A DNA stretch of 64,000 nucleotides from Campylobacteraceae bacterium (GTDB taxonomy: Bacteria > Campylobacterota > Campylobacteria > Campylobacterales > Sulfurovaceae): contig JALVTH010000051.1 in the NCBI GenBank assembly GCA_027036015.1, forward strand, positions 1-64,000. Reading direction: 5' to 3'. Shown here piece by piece: positions 19,416 to 30,085 of this stretch. The stretch's first letter is position 1; every line of letters begins with the position of its first letter. A program made the translations under genes and the position numbers. The notes below the pieces were generated by a model, which ran no database searches, was not told where the DNA came from, and saw only the letters and a program-made list of their open reading frames with translations.

Positions 19416-20387
19416 TTATTTTTCTTTTTGCTCTTTGGCTAAGATATCTTTTACAATTTTATAGCCATGATTCAAAGCTATAGCAATTGAACCGCCGCTT
19501 TTAAAAGCAATATCTCCAGCAATATAAATTCCAGGAACTGAAGTTTCAAGGTTTTCTTTAAAAATTGGCTCACCCCTGCTATCAAGCTCTAAATTGGCAT
19601 TTTTCAAAAAGTCAACTGGAGTCGTTCCACCAATTGCATAAATGACTCTATCAAAAACCTCACTTGTTCCATCTTTAAAATTAACTTTTACTTTACCCTC
19701 TTCATCTTCAAGTGATTCAATATCCACACCAAGTTTTGGCTTTACTTTTCCTTCATCAAATGCTTTTTGAATCAACTTCTTATTGGTTGGATTTGGGCGT
19801 GTAAGAGCCTCTCTTCTATAATTTAGAGTTACATCATTATATTTTGCAAGCTCAACTGCATATTCAGTTGCACTATCGCCCCCACCAACTACTAAAATTT
19901 TTTCACCTTCATTGCACTTATCCAAATTAAAATTAACTCTACTTCTAATTGAAGCTGGAATTTTATAACTTGGCTTATTGGGTTTTCCCATTCTTCCAAT
20001 TGCTATTACAACATATTTAGAAAAAAACTCTCCTTTGCTTGAGCGAACTTTAAAAGTGCCATCTTCTTGCTTTGTAATTTTGTCAACTTCACAATTAAAA
20101 TAGGCATCAATTTTATGTTCGTCAATCAAATTGTCAAAAAAATCAAGAGTGCTTTCTTTTGTTCCATCCATAAATGGGATATTTCCTTCAATTTCAACAA
20201 TTTGCCCTTGCCAATCTTTGTCAACTCTTTTGTTATCTTTGTAAAATTTACGGATCGTATCTGAGTGGTTGTCACTTTTTTCCAAAAGTAAAATATTTTC
20301 TATTCCAAAAACTTTTGCTTCAACGGCAGTTCCTATTCCTCCAGGACCACCACCAACAATAATTAAATCATACACTTTCTCTTGCAT
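19416..20387 (-). CDS. NAD(P)/FAD-dependent oxidoreductase (TrxR/YpdA-like fold, no CxxC)
   Basis: DLIIVGGGPGGIGTAVEA; ILVVGGGDSATEYAVEL; GIYIAGDIAF. Confidence 0.8.
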   Translation of the reverse strand: MQEKVYDLIIVGGGPGGIGTAVEAKVFGIENILLLEKSDNHSDTIRKFYKDNKRVDKDWQGQIVEIEGNIPFMDGTKESTLDFFDNLIDEHKIDAYFNCEVDKITKQEDGTFKVRSSKGEFFSKYVVIAIGRMGKPNKPSYKIPASIRSRVNFNLDKCNEGEKILVVGGGDSATEYAVELAKYNDVTLNYRREALTRPNPTNKKLIQKAFDEGKVKPKLGVDIESLEDEEGKVKVNFKDGTSEVFDRVIYAIGGTTPVDFLKNANLELDSRGEPIFKENLETSVPGIYIAGDIAFKSGGSIAIALNHGYKIVKDILAKEQKEK

Positions 20388-20533
20388 TATCGTTCCTTAT
20401 AAAAAATTTTTATTATTGTAAAATAAAAAAGATATTTTATGCAAGCTTCATTTCAAAGTAGGATAAAAAGAATTTAAAATGTAGAAAAAATATACAATTT
20501 TTAGCAAAAGCTCAAAGGCTTTTGCTAAAAAAG

Positions 20534-21868
20534 TTATTCTTGTTCAAAAACGCGTTTAAATATAGCATCTATATTTTTTGTATAATAATCATAGTTAAAG
20601 CACTCTCTAATTTGCTCTTCGCTCAGTTTTTCACGTAACTCTTTATCTTCAAGCAGATATTGCAAAAAGAGACTATCGCCATTTTCATTAATTGCTGGCT
20701 TTCCTTTTTGTAAATCTTCCCATACTTTCATAGCATTTCGCTGCACAATTTTATAAGCATCTTCTCTACTTACTCCAGCTTTTGGAAGCTCTAAAAGCAC
20801 TCTTTGGCTAAAAACAAGCCCACCAGTTAAATTAAGATTTTTCATCATATTCTCTGGCATTACAGTTAAATTTGAAATAACATTATTAAAGCGATGGAGC
20901 ATAAAATCTGTTGTAATAAAGCTATCTGGAAGCCAAAAGCGCTCTGTAGAGCTATGGCTAATATCACGTTCATGCCAAAGGGCTACATTTTCCATTGCAG
21001 GAATAACAAAAGCTCGAATAATTCTTGCAAGCCCTGTGAGATTTTCAGTTAAAATTGGATTTCTTTTATGCGGCATTGCGGAGCTTCCTTTTTGCCCTTT
21101 TGCAAAATATTCTTCTGCTTCATACACTTCAGTTCTTTGCCAATGTCTCACTTGTACAGCAAATTTTTCGATTGAGCTTGCTAAAAGTGCTAAAGCACTT
21201 GCTAATCTTGCATAGCGATCTCTTTGAATTACTTGATTGCTCACAGGAGCAGGTTTAAGATTAAGCTCTTTCATTGCAAGCTCTTCAAGTTCAAGTGGAG
21301 CATGCGCAAAATTCCCCATCGCACCACTAACTTGCCCAACACTAATGACTTCAAGAGTTTCTTGCAAATTTTTAAGATGTCTTCTCATCTCATCATACCA
21401 TACAGCCAAAACTAAACCAAATGTAATTGGCTCTCCATGAATGCCGTGGCTTCTTCCAACCATTAAGGTATATTTATGCTCAAGTGCTCTTTTTTTGATG
21501 GATTCCATCACCATTTTTACATCTTCAATAATAAGCTTTAGACTATCTCTCATTTGAAGAGCCATGGCAGTATCAATTGTATCTGAGCTTGTCATACCAT
21601 AATGAAACCAACGGCTCTCTTTGCCTAAACTTTCAGCTACACTTGTTGTAAAAGCAATTAAATCGTGTTTGGTCTCTTTTTCTATCTCATCAATTCTTTT
21701 AATATCAAATTTAGCGTTTTTAATAATTTTTTTGGCATCTTCATCTGGAATTAGCCCCAATTTATTCCAAGCTTTTACAACGGCAAGCTCCACATCAAGC
21801 CATGCTTGATATTTCGCTTGAAGTGTCCATTTTTCTTTCATCTCTTTGCGTGCATATCTCTCAACCAT
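20534..21868 (-). CDS. purB: Adenylosuccinate lyase
   Basis: GSSAMPHKRNPI signature. Confidence 0.96.
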   Translation of the reverse strand: MVERYARKEMKEKWTLQAKYQAWLDVELAVVKAWNKLGLIPDEDAKKIIKNAKFDIKRIDEIEKETKHDLIAFTTSVAESLGKESRWFHYGMTSSDTIDTAMALQMRDSLKLIIEDVKMVMESIKKRALEHKYTLMVGRSHGIHGEPITFGLVLAVWYDEMRRHLKNLQETLEVISVGQVSGAMGNFAHAPLELEELAMKELNLKPAPVSNQVIQRDRYARLASALALLASSIEKFAVQVRHWQRTEVYEAEEYFAKGQKGSSAMPHKRNPILTENLTGLARIIRAFVIPAMENVALWHERDISHSSTERFWLPDSFITTDFMLHRFNNVISNLTVMPENMMKNLNLTGGLVFSQRVLLELPKAGVSREDAYKIVQRNAMKVWEDLQKGKPAINENGDSLFLQYLLEDKELREKLSEEQIRECFNYDYYTKNIDAIFKRVFEQE

Positions 21869-21923
21869 ACTTTTCCTTTTTTTTGGGCTATTTTACACAA
21901 AAATTACTTGCAAGAAGAAGTGT

Positions 21924-22835
21924 TTACTTTTTTGGAGTTATTTCAAAATAAACAAGTGTGGTTTTTGCCAAAATATTATTATTGTCATCACTAATTAAAA
22001 GGTATCTTCCCTTCCCTACTCTTGTTAATCCTTCAAAATTTTCCATTCCAAAAAACTTATTAATTTTTAGCTTTGCCACCAACTCTTTTTGACAAAAAGT
22101 ATTGAGACACTTTGTAGGATCAATTCGAACTAAATTGACTTCAAAATCTCCTATAAACCAATTAAACGCCCGCTCCAAAATTAAAAAACTTCCATCATCC
22201 ATCACTTCTATTTCAGCAATGCCGTTTCTGCTAATTGGCTCCATTAAAAAGTGCCAAAAACTGTTACTGGTTGAATAGATTGTTTGATAAATTCTTTTTG
22301 TTCCTCTTTTGGGATATTCTAAAGCAGTAATAAGCCCATACTTTGGATGAAACGCCAAAGATTCTAACGATTTATTACTTGAGCTAACTTCTACATTTTG
22401 CAACTGCTTTGGCAGGGGAATTTCTTTTAATCTCACTCCTTTTTTGCTAAATTGAAAAATTTTTGTTATACGCTCAAAACTAATATATAAATTTCCTTTC
22501 TCATCAAGTGCCATTCCCTCGCTATCTCTTTGATTTCTTGGTAAAATTTTGCCATTTTTATCTTTGAGCGAGTATGCATGAAGTGGCTCAAGTAAAAAGC
22601 TATCTTTGCTAAAAACAGCAAAGAAACTAAAAAGTACTCCCTTATCGCTTATAAAAAAGAGCTTAGAAGTATTTTTATCATAAACGACATCGGATATTTC
22701 ACAAAATTTTTTACCATCAACTCTGTAGTGCAACTCTTTTACTTTGAGCACTTTTACTTCGTATCGAGGGCTTAAAGGAAATAGTTCAAAGGCTTGTAAA
22801 CTTGCAAAAAATAAAAAAATCCAAACTCTATACAT
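21924..22835 (-). CDS. Esterase-like activity of phytase family protein
   Basis: Signal peptide; SRNGIAEIEVMDDGSFLILERAF, RDSEGMALD beta-propeller-like motifs. Confidence 0.7.
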   Translation of the reverse strand: MYRVWIFLFFASLQAFELFPLSPRYEVKVLKVKELHYRVDGKKFCEISDVVYDKNTSKLFFISDKGVLFSFFAVFSKDSFLLEPLHAYSLKDKNGKILPRNQRDSEGMALDEKGNLYISFERITKIFQFSKKGVRLKEIPLPKQLQNVEVSSSNKSLESLAFHPKYGLITALEYPKRGTKRIYQTIYSTSNSFWHFLMEPISRNGIAEIEVMDDGSFLILERAFNWFIGDFEVNLVRIDPTKCLNTFCQKELVAKLKINKFFGMENFEGLTRVGKGRYLLISDDNNNILAKTTLVYFEITPKK

Positions 22836-22845
22836 AAACTTTCAC

Positions 22846-25113
22846 TTAATTATAATATCCATAGCCATAATAGCCATCTTTTGACTCTTTAGCATCGTTA
22901 TATACAATACCAAGCCCTCTTACTTGCTCCTCTTTGAGTTTATCTACATTTTTTAAAAAGCTTTTTTTTGAATAGTTTTCTCTAACAATATATAAATTTA
23001 CGTCACTTAATTCCATAATCACTCTTGCATCAGAAACGAGTCCAAGAGGCGGCGTATCTAAAACGATAACATCATAGACTTCTCTTAGTCGCTCAATAAG
23101 CTCTTTAAAGACTCTTGAATTAATAAGCTCACTTGGATTTGGAGGAATTGGTCCAGAAGTAATAACATCTAAATTTTCATAGTTGCTTTGTGCAATTATT
23201 TCATAAAGCAAGCTCTTACCCGAAAGATAGGTGCTAAGCCCTTTTTCATTACTTAAATTAAATTTTTCATGAAGTGTTGGCTTTCGCATATCACCATTGA
23301 TGATGATGGTTTTAAGACCTGTCATGCTAATAATGGTAGCCAAATTAACCGAAATAAAGGTTTTTCCTTCGCCTGCAATCGTAGAGGTAATTGCAATGAT
23401 TTTCTTTTCCTCTTTTACCATAAATTGTAAATTAGTTCTTAAAGAGCGAAAACTCTCTGCAATGGCTGACTTTGGCTCTTTTGAAACGATAATATTTTCA
23501 GCGTGCTTATTTACGTGAGGAATAACGCCAACAAGTGGAATTGAACTTAATTTTTCTACCTCATCTTTTGATTCTATTTTATCACTTAAGAGATATCGCA
23601 TAAAGGCTAATATCATACCCAAAATAAAGCCAATAACGGCTCCTAAAATTAAAATAAGTTTCTTTTTAGGTTTAATTGGTTTATCGGGAAGTTCAGCCTT
23701 ATCAATGACCCTATTACTGCTTATGGTTGAGGCTTTAATAATTGAACTTTCGTTTCTTTTTTCTAACAAATAAGAGTAAATTTTTTCGTTAACTAAGAAT
23801 TTTCGTTTTAAATTGGTTAATATCTTTTCGTTTTCTGGAAGACTTTCTATAATATTATTAGCTTTGGCTATCTCTTTTCTTAAATAGATCTCTTTTTGAT
23901 GTAAAATTTCAAGCGTTGATTTGATATTTTTAAAAATAAGGCGTTTTAATTGTATGATTGATTTGGTCACTTTAATAACTTCTGGATGGGCACTGGTGTA
24001 ATCTTGCAAAAGCATTCGTTTTTTAATGATTGCATTTTGCAATTGCTCCAATAAATAAGCAAGTGTTTGAGAATTTGCTCCTAAGCCAACGATTGAGAGA
24101 TTCTCAATTCCATAGCCTTGTTGAATTTGCTTATATAAAAGTTGCACCGCTTTTTTTTGCAAAAGGAGTTGCTGAAGCTGAGTTTCAAGTTGTGAAACTC
24201 TTTGTAAAACAGCTTGTGCTTTAGAACTTAAACTAATTAAATTACTCTCTTTTTTAAATTCTGAAAGCTTATCTTCTGATGAACGAAGATTTTTAGTAAT
24301 TTCTTTAAGTTGCTTATCAATAAATTGCAATTTTAGTGTTGCTTCTTTAGTTTTTCTCTCAATACTTTGATCTAAGTAGGCTTTTGCAAGGGCGTTGACG
24401 TATTCTTTGGCTCTTAGGGCAACGTTGTCTTCAAATTCAATTAAAATAATTGCAGCTTTTGGCGTAATTGGTTTTACGGTTAATCGTTTTCTCAATTTAT
24501 CGGCAATCTTTTTTGGATTACTTGCAACAAATAAATACTTTTTAAAAGTAGTTGGCGCTACTTTTTTTACCGTAATTTCAAAAAATCTATTTTTTATTGC
24601 TTCGTTATAGCGAAACTCTTTATCCAACGAAGAGCCATCTGGCAATTGTTTCACGACTAATCGAAATTTTTGCTTATTAATTGGATAGATATAAAACTTT
24701 ATTCCATACCCTTTCTTTATATCAATAAGAAAGGGTGATTCTTTATAGAGTTCTTGCTTTTTGTAATTTTTAATTCCATAATAATGATGCACAAAATCAA
24801 CGTGTTTTAACGCCATATTGGCAACAAAACGTGATTTAACAATTTCAATTTCTGTTTGTATATTGGTTGATTCTTTGCCAATGGCTGAACTTAATAAATC
24901 TTGGATATTGGCTGAGCCTGGCTCTTTTACACCAATTTCAATCGTGGTTGAGGCTTTATAGATGTTTGGATGAAAATAGATATAAACAAATGCAATAGCA
25001 GTTGTTAAAAGCATTAAAAAAATAATGGAGTATTTATACTTTAGAGGAATTTCAATCAGCTTTTGAAAACTTATCTCATCAACGTCATACTTTTCTCTCA
25101 TTTTATGCCCCAT
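22846..25113 (-). CDS. Polysaccharide co-polymerase / Wzc-like BY-kinase
   Basis: Wzz domain, TIAGEGKTFISVNLA Walker A, INGDMRKP Walker A', Tyr-rich C-terminus GYYGYGYYN. Confidence 0.9.
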   Translation of the reverse strand: MGHKMREKYDVDEISFQKLIEIPLKYKYSIIFLMLLTTAIAFVYIYFHPNIYKASTTIEIGVKEPGSANIQDLLSSAIGKESTNIQTEIEIVKSRFVANMALKHVDFVHHYYGIKNYKKQELYKESPFLIDIKKGYGIKFYIYPINKQKFRLVVKQLPDGSSLDKEFRYNEAIKNRFFEITVKKVAPTTFKKYLFVASNPKKIADKLRKRLTVKPITPKAAIILIEFEDNVALRAKEYVNALAKAYLDQSIERKTKEATLKLQFIDKQLKEITKNLRSSEDKLSEFKKESNLISLSSKAQAVLQRVSQLETQLQQLLLQKKAVQLLYKQIQQGYGIENLSIVGLGANSQTLAYLLEQLQNAIIKKRMLLQDYTSAHPEVIKVTKSIIQLKRLIFKNIKSTLEILHQKEIYLRKEIAKANNIIESLPENEKILTNLKRKFLVNEKIYSYLLEKRNESSIIKASTISSNRVIDKAELPDKPIKPKKKLILILGAVIGFILGMILAFMRYLLSDKIESKDEVEKLSSIPLVGVIPHVNKHAENIIVSKEPKSAIAESFRSLRTNLQFMVKEEKKIIAITSTIAGEGKTFISVNLATIISMTGLKTIIINGDMRKPTLHEKFNLSNEKGLSTYLSGKSLLYEIIAQSNYENLDVITSGPIPPNPSELINSRVFKELIERLREVYDVIVLDTPPLGLVSDARVIMELSDVNLYIVRENYSKKSFLKNVDKLKEEQVRGLGIVYNDAKESKDGYYGYGYYN

Positions 25114-25179
25114 TTTTCTTTTAGATTAATTGTAGCACTAATTTTAATAAGGGCTTAGAAAATATAAAAAAATGTCATA

Positions 25180-25944
25180 TTATCGATGCAAAATTACTCT
25201 TTTTATACTATTTTTAAGCGCTCTGACAAAAAATATTTTATACCACTGCTTTTCATCTTTTGCCCAGTGTTCTGGATGAATATTAAACATTACTTGTTGT
25301 GGTAAAAGATTATTTTTTATTGCTTCAATGATATCTTGCGTACTTTTAAAATGAAATTCAAATACACTTTCTACTTTATCCCTTCGATTAAAAGCCCCAT
25401 TATTCCACGATCTACTTGCATCGGTAATATAAGCAACTTTGTTAAAATTTAAATCAAAATAGGGTTCACTCAAAATGCCATACTCTTTATAGTTATACTT
25501 TTCCCAAAGCAATCTACTATCCCATTTTGAAGCAGGTCTTCCATGCATTGCAATACTTTTAATAGGATAAAGAACTCTTAGGCGGTATAAATTATGCTCA
25601 AAATCTTTAATTGCAGCCTCAAAATCACCTTTTGCTATTGCTAAAGATTCGTAGTGATAACCAATTTCGTGCCCTAAAAAGCTAATTTCTTTAATAGTTT
25701 TTGATTTAAAGGTTACTGGAATCGTTCGAAAATAATAGGTTGCTTGAATATTAAGTGAGCTCTCCAACCTTGCCATTGCCAAGGCGTTTAAAGGGCTTCT
25801 ATCAACGTCATGTCGCATCAAAACATACTTTTTTTGGGGATTAAGAGGCATACTAAAGTAATCTTCCATTTTAACAAATTCATATTTTGCCTTTAATAGC
25901 TCTTGTAAAAGCGTTTGATAAATTTCTAAAGTAAAATCTTTCAT
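25180..25944 (-). CDS. Polysaccharide deacetylase-like protein
   Basis: MRHDVDRSP, GHEIGYHYE, MHGRPAS. Confidence 0.75.
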   Translation of the reverse strand: MKDFTLEIYQTLLQELLKAKYEFVKMEDYFSMPLNPQKKYVLMRHDVDRSPLNALAMARLESSLNIQATYYFRTIPVTFKSKTIKEISFLGHEIGYHYESLAIAKGDFEAAIKDFEHNLYRLRVLYPIKSIAMHGRPASKWDSRLLWEKYNYKEYGILSEPYFDLNFNKVAYITDASRSWNNGAFNRRDKVESVFEFHFKSTQDIIEAIKNNLLPQQVMFNIHPEHWAKDEKQWYKIFFVRALKNSIKRVILHR

Positions 25945-26023
25945 TTTTTCTTCCTTTAAATCTTAGCTTAACAATTTTATATCCTTTTTTCCATATATTT
26001 TTAAACTTTTTGTCAACTGTTAA

Positions 26024-27046
26024 TCAATATTTTGCTTTTAGGTTTTGTTTGATAAAATCTATTAAAAATTTTGTTACATCAATTTTTTGTGCAAGCATTT
26101 TGTCTCTTCTTTTGATGAACTCCTCTTTTGGCAAGTTTAAAATTTCATTTGCTTTTTGAACAATATTCTTTCCATCTTTTAAATGAAACACCAAGCCAAA
26201 TTGCTCTTGTTCTTTAATGGTATAGGCTTCTAAAGAGTTAATATAAATTGCAGGAGTTCCAAGCATTGCACACTCACTTGCCATTGTTGCCCCCTCACCT
26301 ATAAAAAGCGAAGCATATGCCATTACATCATGTATTTTGTTTGGCGCTATTTTTAAGCGATATTGCTCTAAGAACTTTGGCAACTCTCCTTCAGAAGATA
26401 TAAAAACTTTATAATTTTTAGATAGTTCCAAAACGATTTTTTCTTTCTCTTTTATGCCGCTTTGCCCTCTATCGTGCGTGGCATTCCATGAAACAAAGCG
26501 AACCAAAATAAACTTTTCATCTTTTCTTATGCCAAGTTCCTTTGAGATAGCTTCATTTGGTTGAAAGTAGTTTGGATGCAAATAAGCAAGTTCATGATAG
26601 CCATCATAAACTACAAGTTTTTCTTTTGGCAAGTTTTTTGGATAACCAGCACTTGAGACAAAAATTTTTTGAGTAAATGGTAAATAGAGTTTTACTTGCT
26701 CCATATTAAAGGTATCTTCAAAACAAAAGTGAGGCTTTCTTAAAAGAGATGCCGTATGTGCCGCATACATTGAACCAGCACTTAAAAACAAATCTGGCTT
26801 AAACTTTAATGCAGTAAGTGTCTCTAACAAATCAAATTTAACTAAACCAAATATTTTTCCAGCTAATGTTTTATATTTTTTGCCAAAATTTACATAGGAA
26901 AAATGAAAACTTTTTAAAAGCTCTATTTCAAACTCTTTATCTCGACATGTAAAAAGCACTTTACCGCCATTTTCCTCTGCCCATTTGGCAAAATTTTTAA
27001 AAATATGCACATGAGCTGGATGGCCAATATCAATTAAAACTCTCAT
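26024..27046 (-). CDS. DUF354 glycosyltransferase-like protein
   Basis: MRVLIDIGHPAHVHIFKNF start is characteristic of DUF354. Confidence 0.85.
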   Translation of the reverse strand: MRVLIDIGHPAHVHIFKNFAKWAEENGGKVLFTCRDKEFEIELLKSFHFSYVNFGKKYKTLAGKIFGLVKFDLLETLTALKFKPDLFLSAGSMYAAHTASLLRKPHFCFEDTFNMEQVKLYLPFTQKIFVSSAGYPKNLPKEKLVVYDGYHELAYLHPNYFQPNEAISKELGIRKDEKFILVRFVSWNATHDRGQSGIKEKEKIVLELSKNYKVFISSEGELPKFLEQYRLKIAPNKIHDVMAYASLFIGEGATMASECAMLGTPAIYINSLEAYTIKEQEQFGLVFHLKDGKNIVQKANEILNLPKEEFIKRRDKMLAQKIDVTKFLIDFIKQNLKAKY

Positions 27047-28017
27047 CTACCATACCTTAGCTTTTTGTAAAATTGCTTCGCTTTGAGTTTAAAAAAGTTA
27101 AAAAAAGTATCATTATAAATTTGATAATATGGGGTTCGCTCTCCTCCAAATTTGCGATAAAGTGGCTCTACACCTGGAAGCATTGAACCTTCAAAATCAA
27201 AATATTCACATTTTTTATGGAAATATTTTATTGCTTCATAAATCATGTATGTATTAGCTCCTCTTGGCATATTTTTTATATCAATCCCATTTAGCAAAAA
27301 ATAGGCTGACTTTTTCTCAAAAACAATTCCTGCGGCTGCAACACACTCTCCTTTAAAACAGGCTCCAAAACTTTTAAAAACTCCTCTTTTTTTTAGCGTT
27401 TCAACATAGTGGTAGAGTCTTTCTTTACTAAATGGGGCTTTGCCACCTTGCCTTAAAAAAGTTTTATTAACTAAGTCCCATAAAATCTCAAACTCAATAT
27501 CTTCTCTTATCTCTACACCACTTTTTTGTCCTTTTTTAATGTTGTTTTTAACGATTCCATAATGAAAATTATTATAAATTGCTTCCAAAGAGTTTTTATT
27601 GTTAATTCGGTAGGTATAGCGCGTTTTTTGGCTAAATCCATACCAAGAAAGAGGAATCCAATTAGTAAAATTTGGATGAAAATAGTAATCAAAGCTTTTT
27701 ATTTTTTGGCACTCTTTTGCAATAAGCTCCATTGCCTTATATTCGCTTGATTCTCTTTTGTGTTTATTAGATGAGCCTTTTTCAAACAAAATACCTAAAT
27801 ATTTATCAAGCATTGGATTGGCATACGTTTTAAGTTCATTTTTTGCTAAAACAATTCCAGCAACAATTTTGTTATTTTTTTGCACCGTTAAAATGTCGTA
27901 AGTTACATCTAACGCATCCAAATACCAAGTTTTTGCAAAGAGTGAGCCTTGCGGCGAATCTTCGATAAACTCGTTCCATTTCTCAAAATCACTTTTTTTT
28001 AGATATCTTAATTCCAT
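27043..28017 (-). CDS. FemAB/GNAT-like acyltransferase (paralogue A)
   Basis: Double GNAT layout; CEYFDFEGSMLPGVEPLYRKFGG. Confidence 0.8.
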   Translation of the reverse strand: MELRYLKKSDFEKWNEFIEDSPQGSLFAKTWYLDALDVTYDILTVQKNNKIVAGIVLAKNELKTYANPMLDKYLGILFEKGSSNKHKRESSEYKAMELIAKECQKIKSFDYYFHPNFTNWIPLSWYGFSQKTRYTYRINNKNSLEAIYNNFHYGIVKNNIKKGQKSGVEIREDIEFEILWDLVNKTFLRQGGKAPFSKERLYHYVETLKKRGVFKSFGACFKGECVAAAGIVFEKKSAYFLLNGIDIKNMPRGANTYMIYEAIKYFHKKCEYFDFEGSMLPGVEPLYRKFGGERTPYYQIYNDTFFNFFKLKAKQFYKKLRYGR

Positions 28018-29267
28018 CTTAAAGCCCTATTTTCTACATCAAACTCTATTTTTTGCGCTTCTTTCCCTTTTTTAAAGAAAGGAAAGAAATAAAGCATCTG
28101 ATAGATTGGATAAAATAAAATAGCTGAAGCAAAGCTTGTTAATAAAATTCCTATTGGGATAAAATACCATCCCCTAAATTCATAAATAATGCTCCATTGC
28201 TTAAAGGTTAAAAAGAGTGTTGTAAATAAAAAAATCATTCCAACAATTCCATATTTAGCCATAAAGTCGGAAAATCCATTAACGTGAATCAAATGCACAC
28301 CACTAACGCTATATTCAGTTCGCTCAAATTTTTGTTCGCCATATCCAAAAATTGGCTGCTTTTTCAAATCCATCCAATCAATTAAAAAACTTCCAAATCG
28401 ACCAAGTGATCGACTCTCCATATCGGTTCTATCATCTTGCACAAAAGCTACGTATTTATTTCTTGTTTCATATTCGTGAATAATCTTTTTTTGTAAAAAA
28501 TCGGCTTTAAAAAATACAACTGCAATAATTGGAATTAAAAGCGAAGCAGAAATTATCTTATAAGCTGATGGTTTATTAAAAATGTAAAAAGGCACAACAG
28601 CAAAGAAAAAAACTGAAAAAGTAGCAGTTGAAAAAGTTGTAATCATGGCAATAATGTATGTTATCATATATTTGTCTAAAAGACGAAAACGATTTTCAAT
28701 CAAGCGAAAAAACATTGCCAAAGTTAAAAATGTTCCAAAACCCTTTGGTTCCCAAGCAAAACCAGAGTTTCTATATATTCCATTATCATTAAGCGTAAAA
28801 ATGAAAATATTTTCATACCAATCGCCTCTATAATCAAGAGCTGGAATATTGTGATCGATAACACCTATAATTGAACGCATCATATCATAATCATAAAGTT
28901 GTAGTAAATAAAGAGGCAATGAAATAAGCGCTAAAACATAGGTAGTTTTAGTAAAATAAGGAATGAACTTTTTCCACAACAATCTAATAAGTAAATATCC
29001 ATGTAAAACTCGAAAAAGCTCTCTAATGCTTCTTAAATCCAAATAACCAAACTTAATAATATAAATTACCCAAAGTCCAATATAAGCGGCTAAAAAATAA
29101 AGAAAGGCTTTATCAAATTCATATCCCCTCTCCCAAAAGATATACAAAGTAAAAAGTGCCGATACTACGACGGTAATATTACTAACCGTTATCGTATTAG
29201 CCGTAGCCGTAATGAAAAATCCAACTAAAAAAAGAAAATAATCCATCTTCTCTTGCGCTATTTTCAT
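28008..29267 (-). CDS. O-antigen ligase/polymerase-like membrane protein
   Basis: About 10 TM segments with a large periplasmic loop. Confidence 0.7.
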   Translation of the reverse strand: MKIAQEKMDYFLFLVGFFITATANTITVSNITVVVSALFTLYIFWERGYEFDKAFLYFLAAYIGLWVIYIIKFGYLDLRSIRELFRVLHGYLLIRLLWKKFIPYFTKTTYVLALISLPLYLLQLYDYDMMRSIIGVIDHNIPALDYRGDWYENIFIFTLNDNGIYRNSGFAWEPKGFGTFLTLAMFFRLIENRFRLLDKYMITYIIAMITTFSTATFSVFFFAVVPFYIFNKPSAYKIISASLLIPIIAVVFFKADFLQKKIIHEYETRNKYVAFVQDDRTDMESRSLGRFGSFLIDWMDLKKQPIFGYGEQKFERTEYSVSGVHLIHVNGFSDFMAKYGIVGMIFLFTTLFLTFKQWSIIYEFRGWYFIPIGILLTSFASAILFYPIYQMLYFFPFFKKGKEAQKIEFDVENRALRWN

Positions 29268-30085
29268 TACACTCGCCCCAAAGTTAAAAGTCGTCTCCAT
29301 TGTTTTTTAGCGTTATACTCACGCAATTTCTTCTCATATGGCGTAACCTCTGAAAAGAGATATCCTTGCAATAATCTCAAACCACCCTTAATATCTTTAT
29401 CTTTTATTGCTCTTTTTATGGCTCTTAACATTACATAAGGCAAAATACTTCCATTTTCTCGCATTGCTATTCCATAACGTTTCCAATCCACTCTTGCTAA
29501 AGGCTCTCTTGGCGTATACATCTTTGCTTCATAAATCGTTCTTGTTTTAAAGCCGTGTGCCTGTGCAAAAACTATGGGATAACTCTCCCAACTATAATAT
29601 TTTTGAGGAGAGCGTCTGCCAATTAAATCCCAAAAAGTATTTCGAATTAATCTTCCACTGCCTCTTACTGCATCATAATTACTTTTAATGCCATTTAAAA
29701 CTCCCGCACACATAACCAATTTTTCATCTTTTTCCATTGCATCAATTAAAAGTTTTAAATAGTTTGGCTCAAACGTTGTATCGGCCCCTACAACCATTAA
29801 ATATTTATAACTATTCTTATCTAAATGTCTATCGATATACTCATATCCAGCATTGTGTGTTTTGGCCAGTTCTGGCCTACCAAGAGCCGAATAACCTCTA
29901 TCTGGTAAATTCACCAAATGACATCCCAGCTCTTTTGCAATTTGAGGAGTATTATCACTTGAGCCATCATTAATTACAACAATAAAAAGCTCTTCGTTTG
30001 CAAATTTTGCCGTTTCTCTTAAAGAAGTTACTGTATCTTTTAGGTTATCCTCTTCATTTTTTGCTGGAATTATTACTGGAATCAT
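29267..30085 (-). CDS. Family 2 glycosyltransferase
   Basis: VIIPAKNEEDNLKDTVTSLRE...INDGSSDNT. Confidence 0.88.
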   Translation of the reverse strand: MIPVIIPAKNEEDNLKDTVTSLRETAKFANEELFIVVINDGSSDNTPQIAKELGCHLVNLPDRGYSALGRPELAKTHNAGYEYIDRHLDKNSYKYLMVVGADTTFEPNYLKLLIDAMEKDEKLVMCAGVLNGIKSNYDAVRGSGRLIRNTFWDLIGRRSPQKYYSWESYPIVFAQAHGFKTRTIYEAKMYTPREPLARVDWKRYGIAMRENGSILPYVMLRAIKRAIKDKDIKGGLRLLQGYLFSEVTPYEKKLREYNAKKQWRRLLTLGRV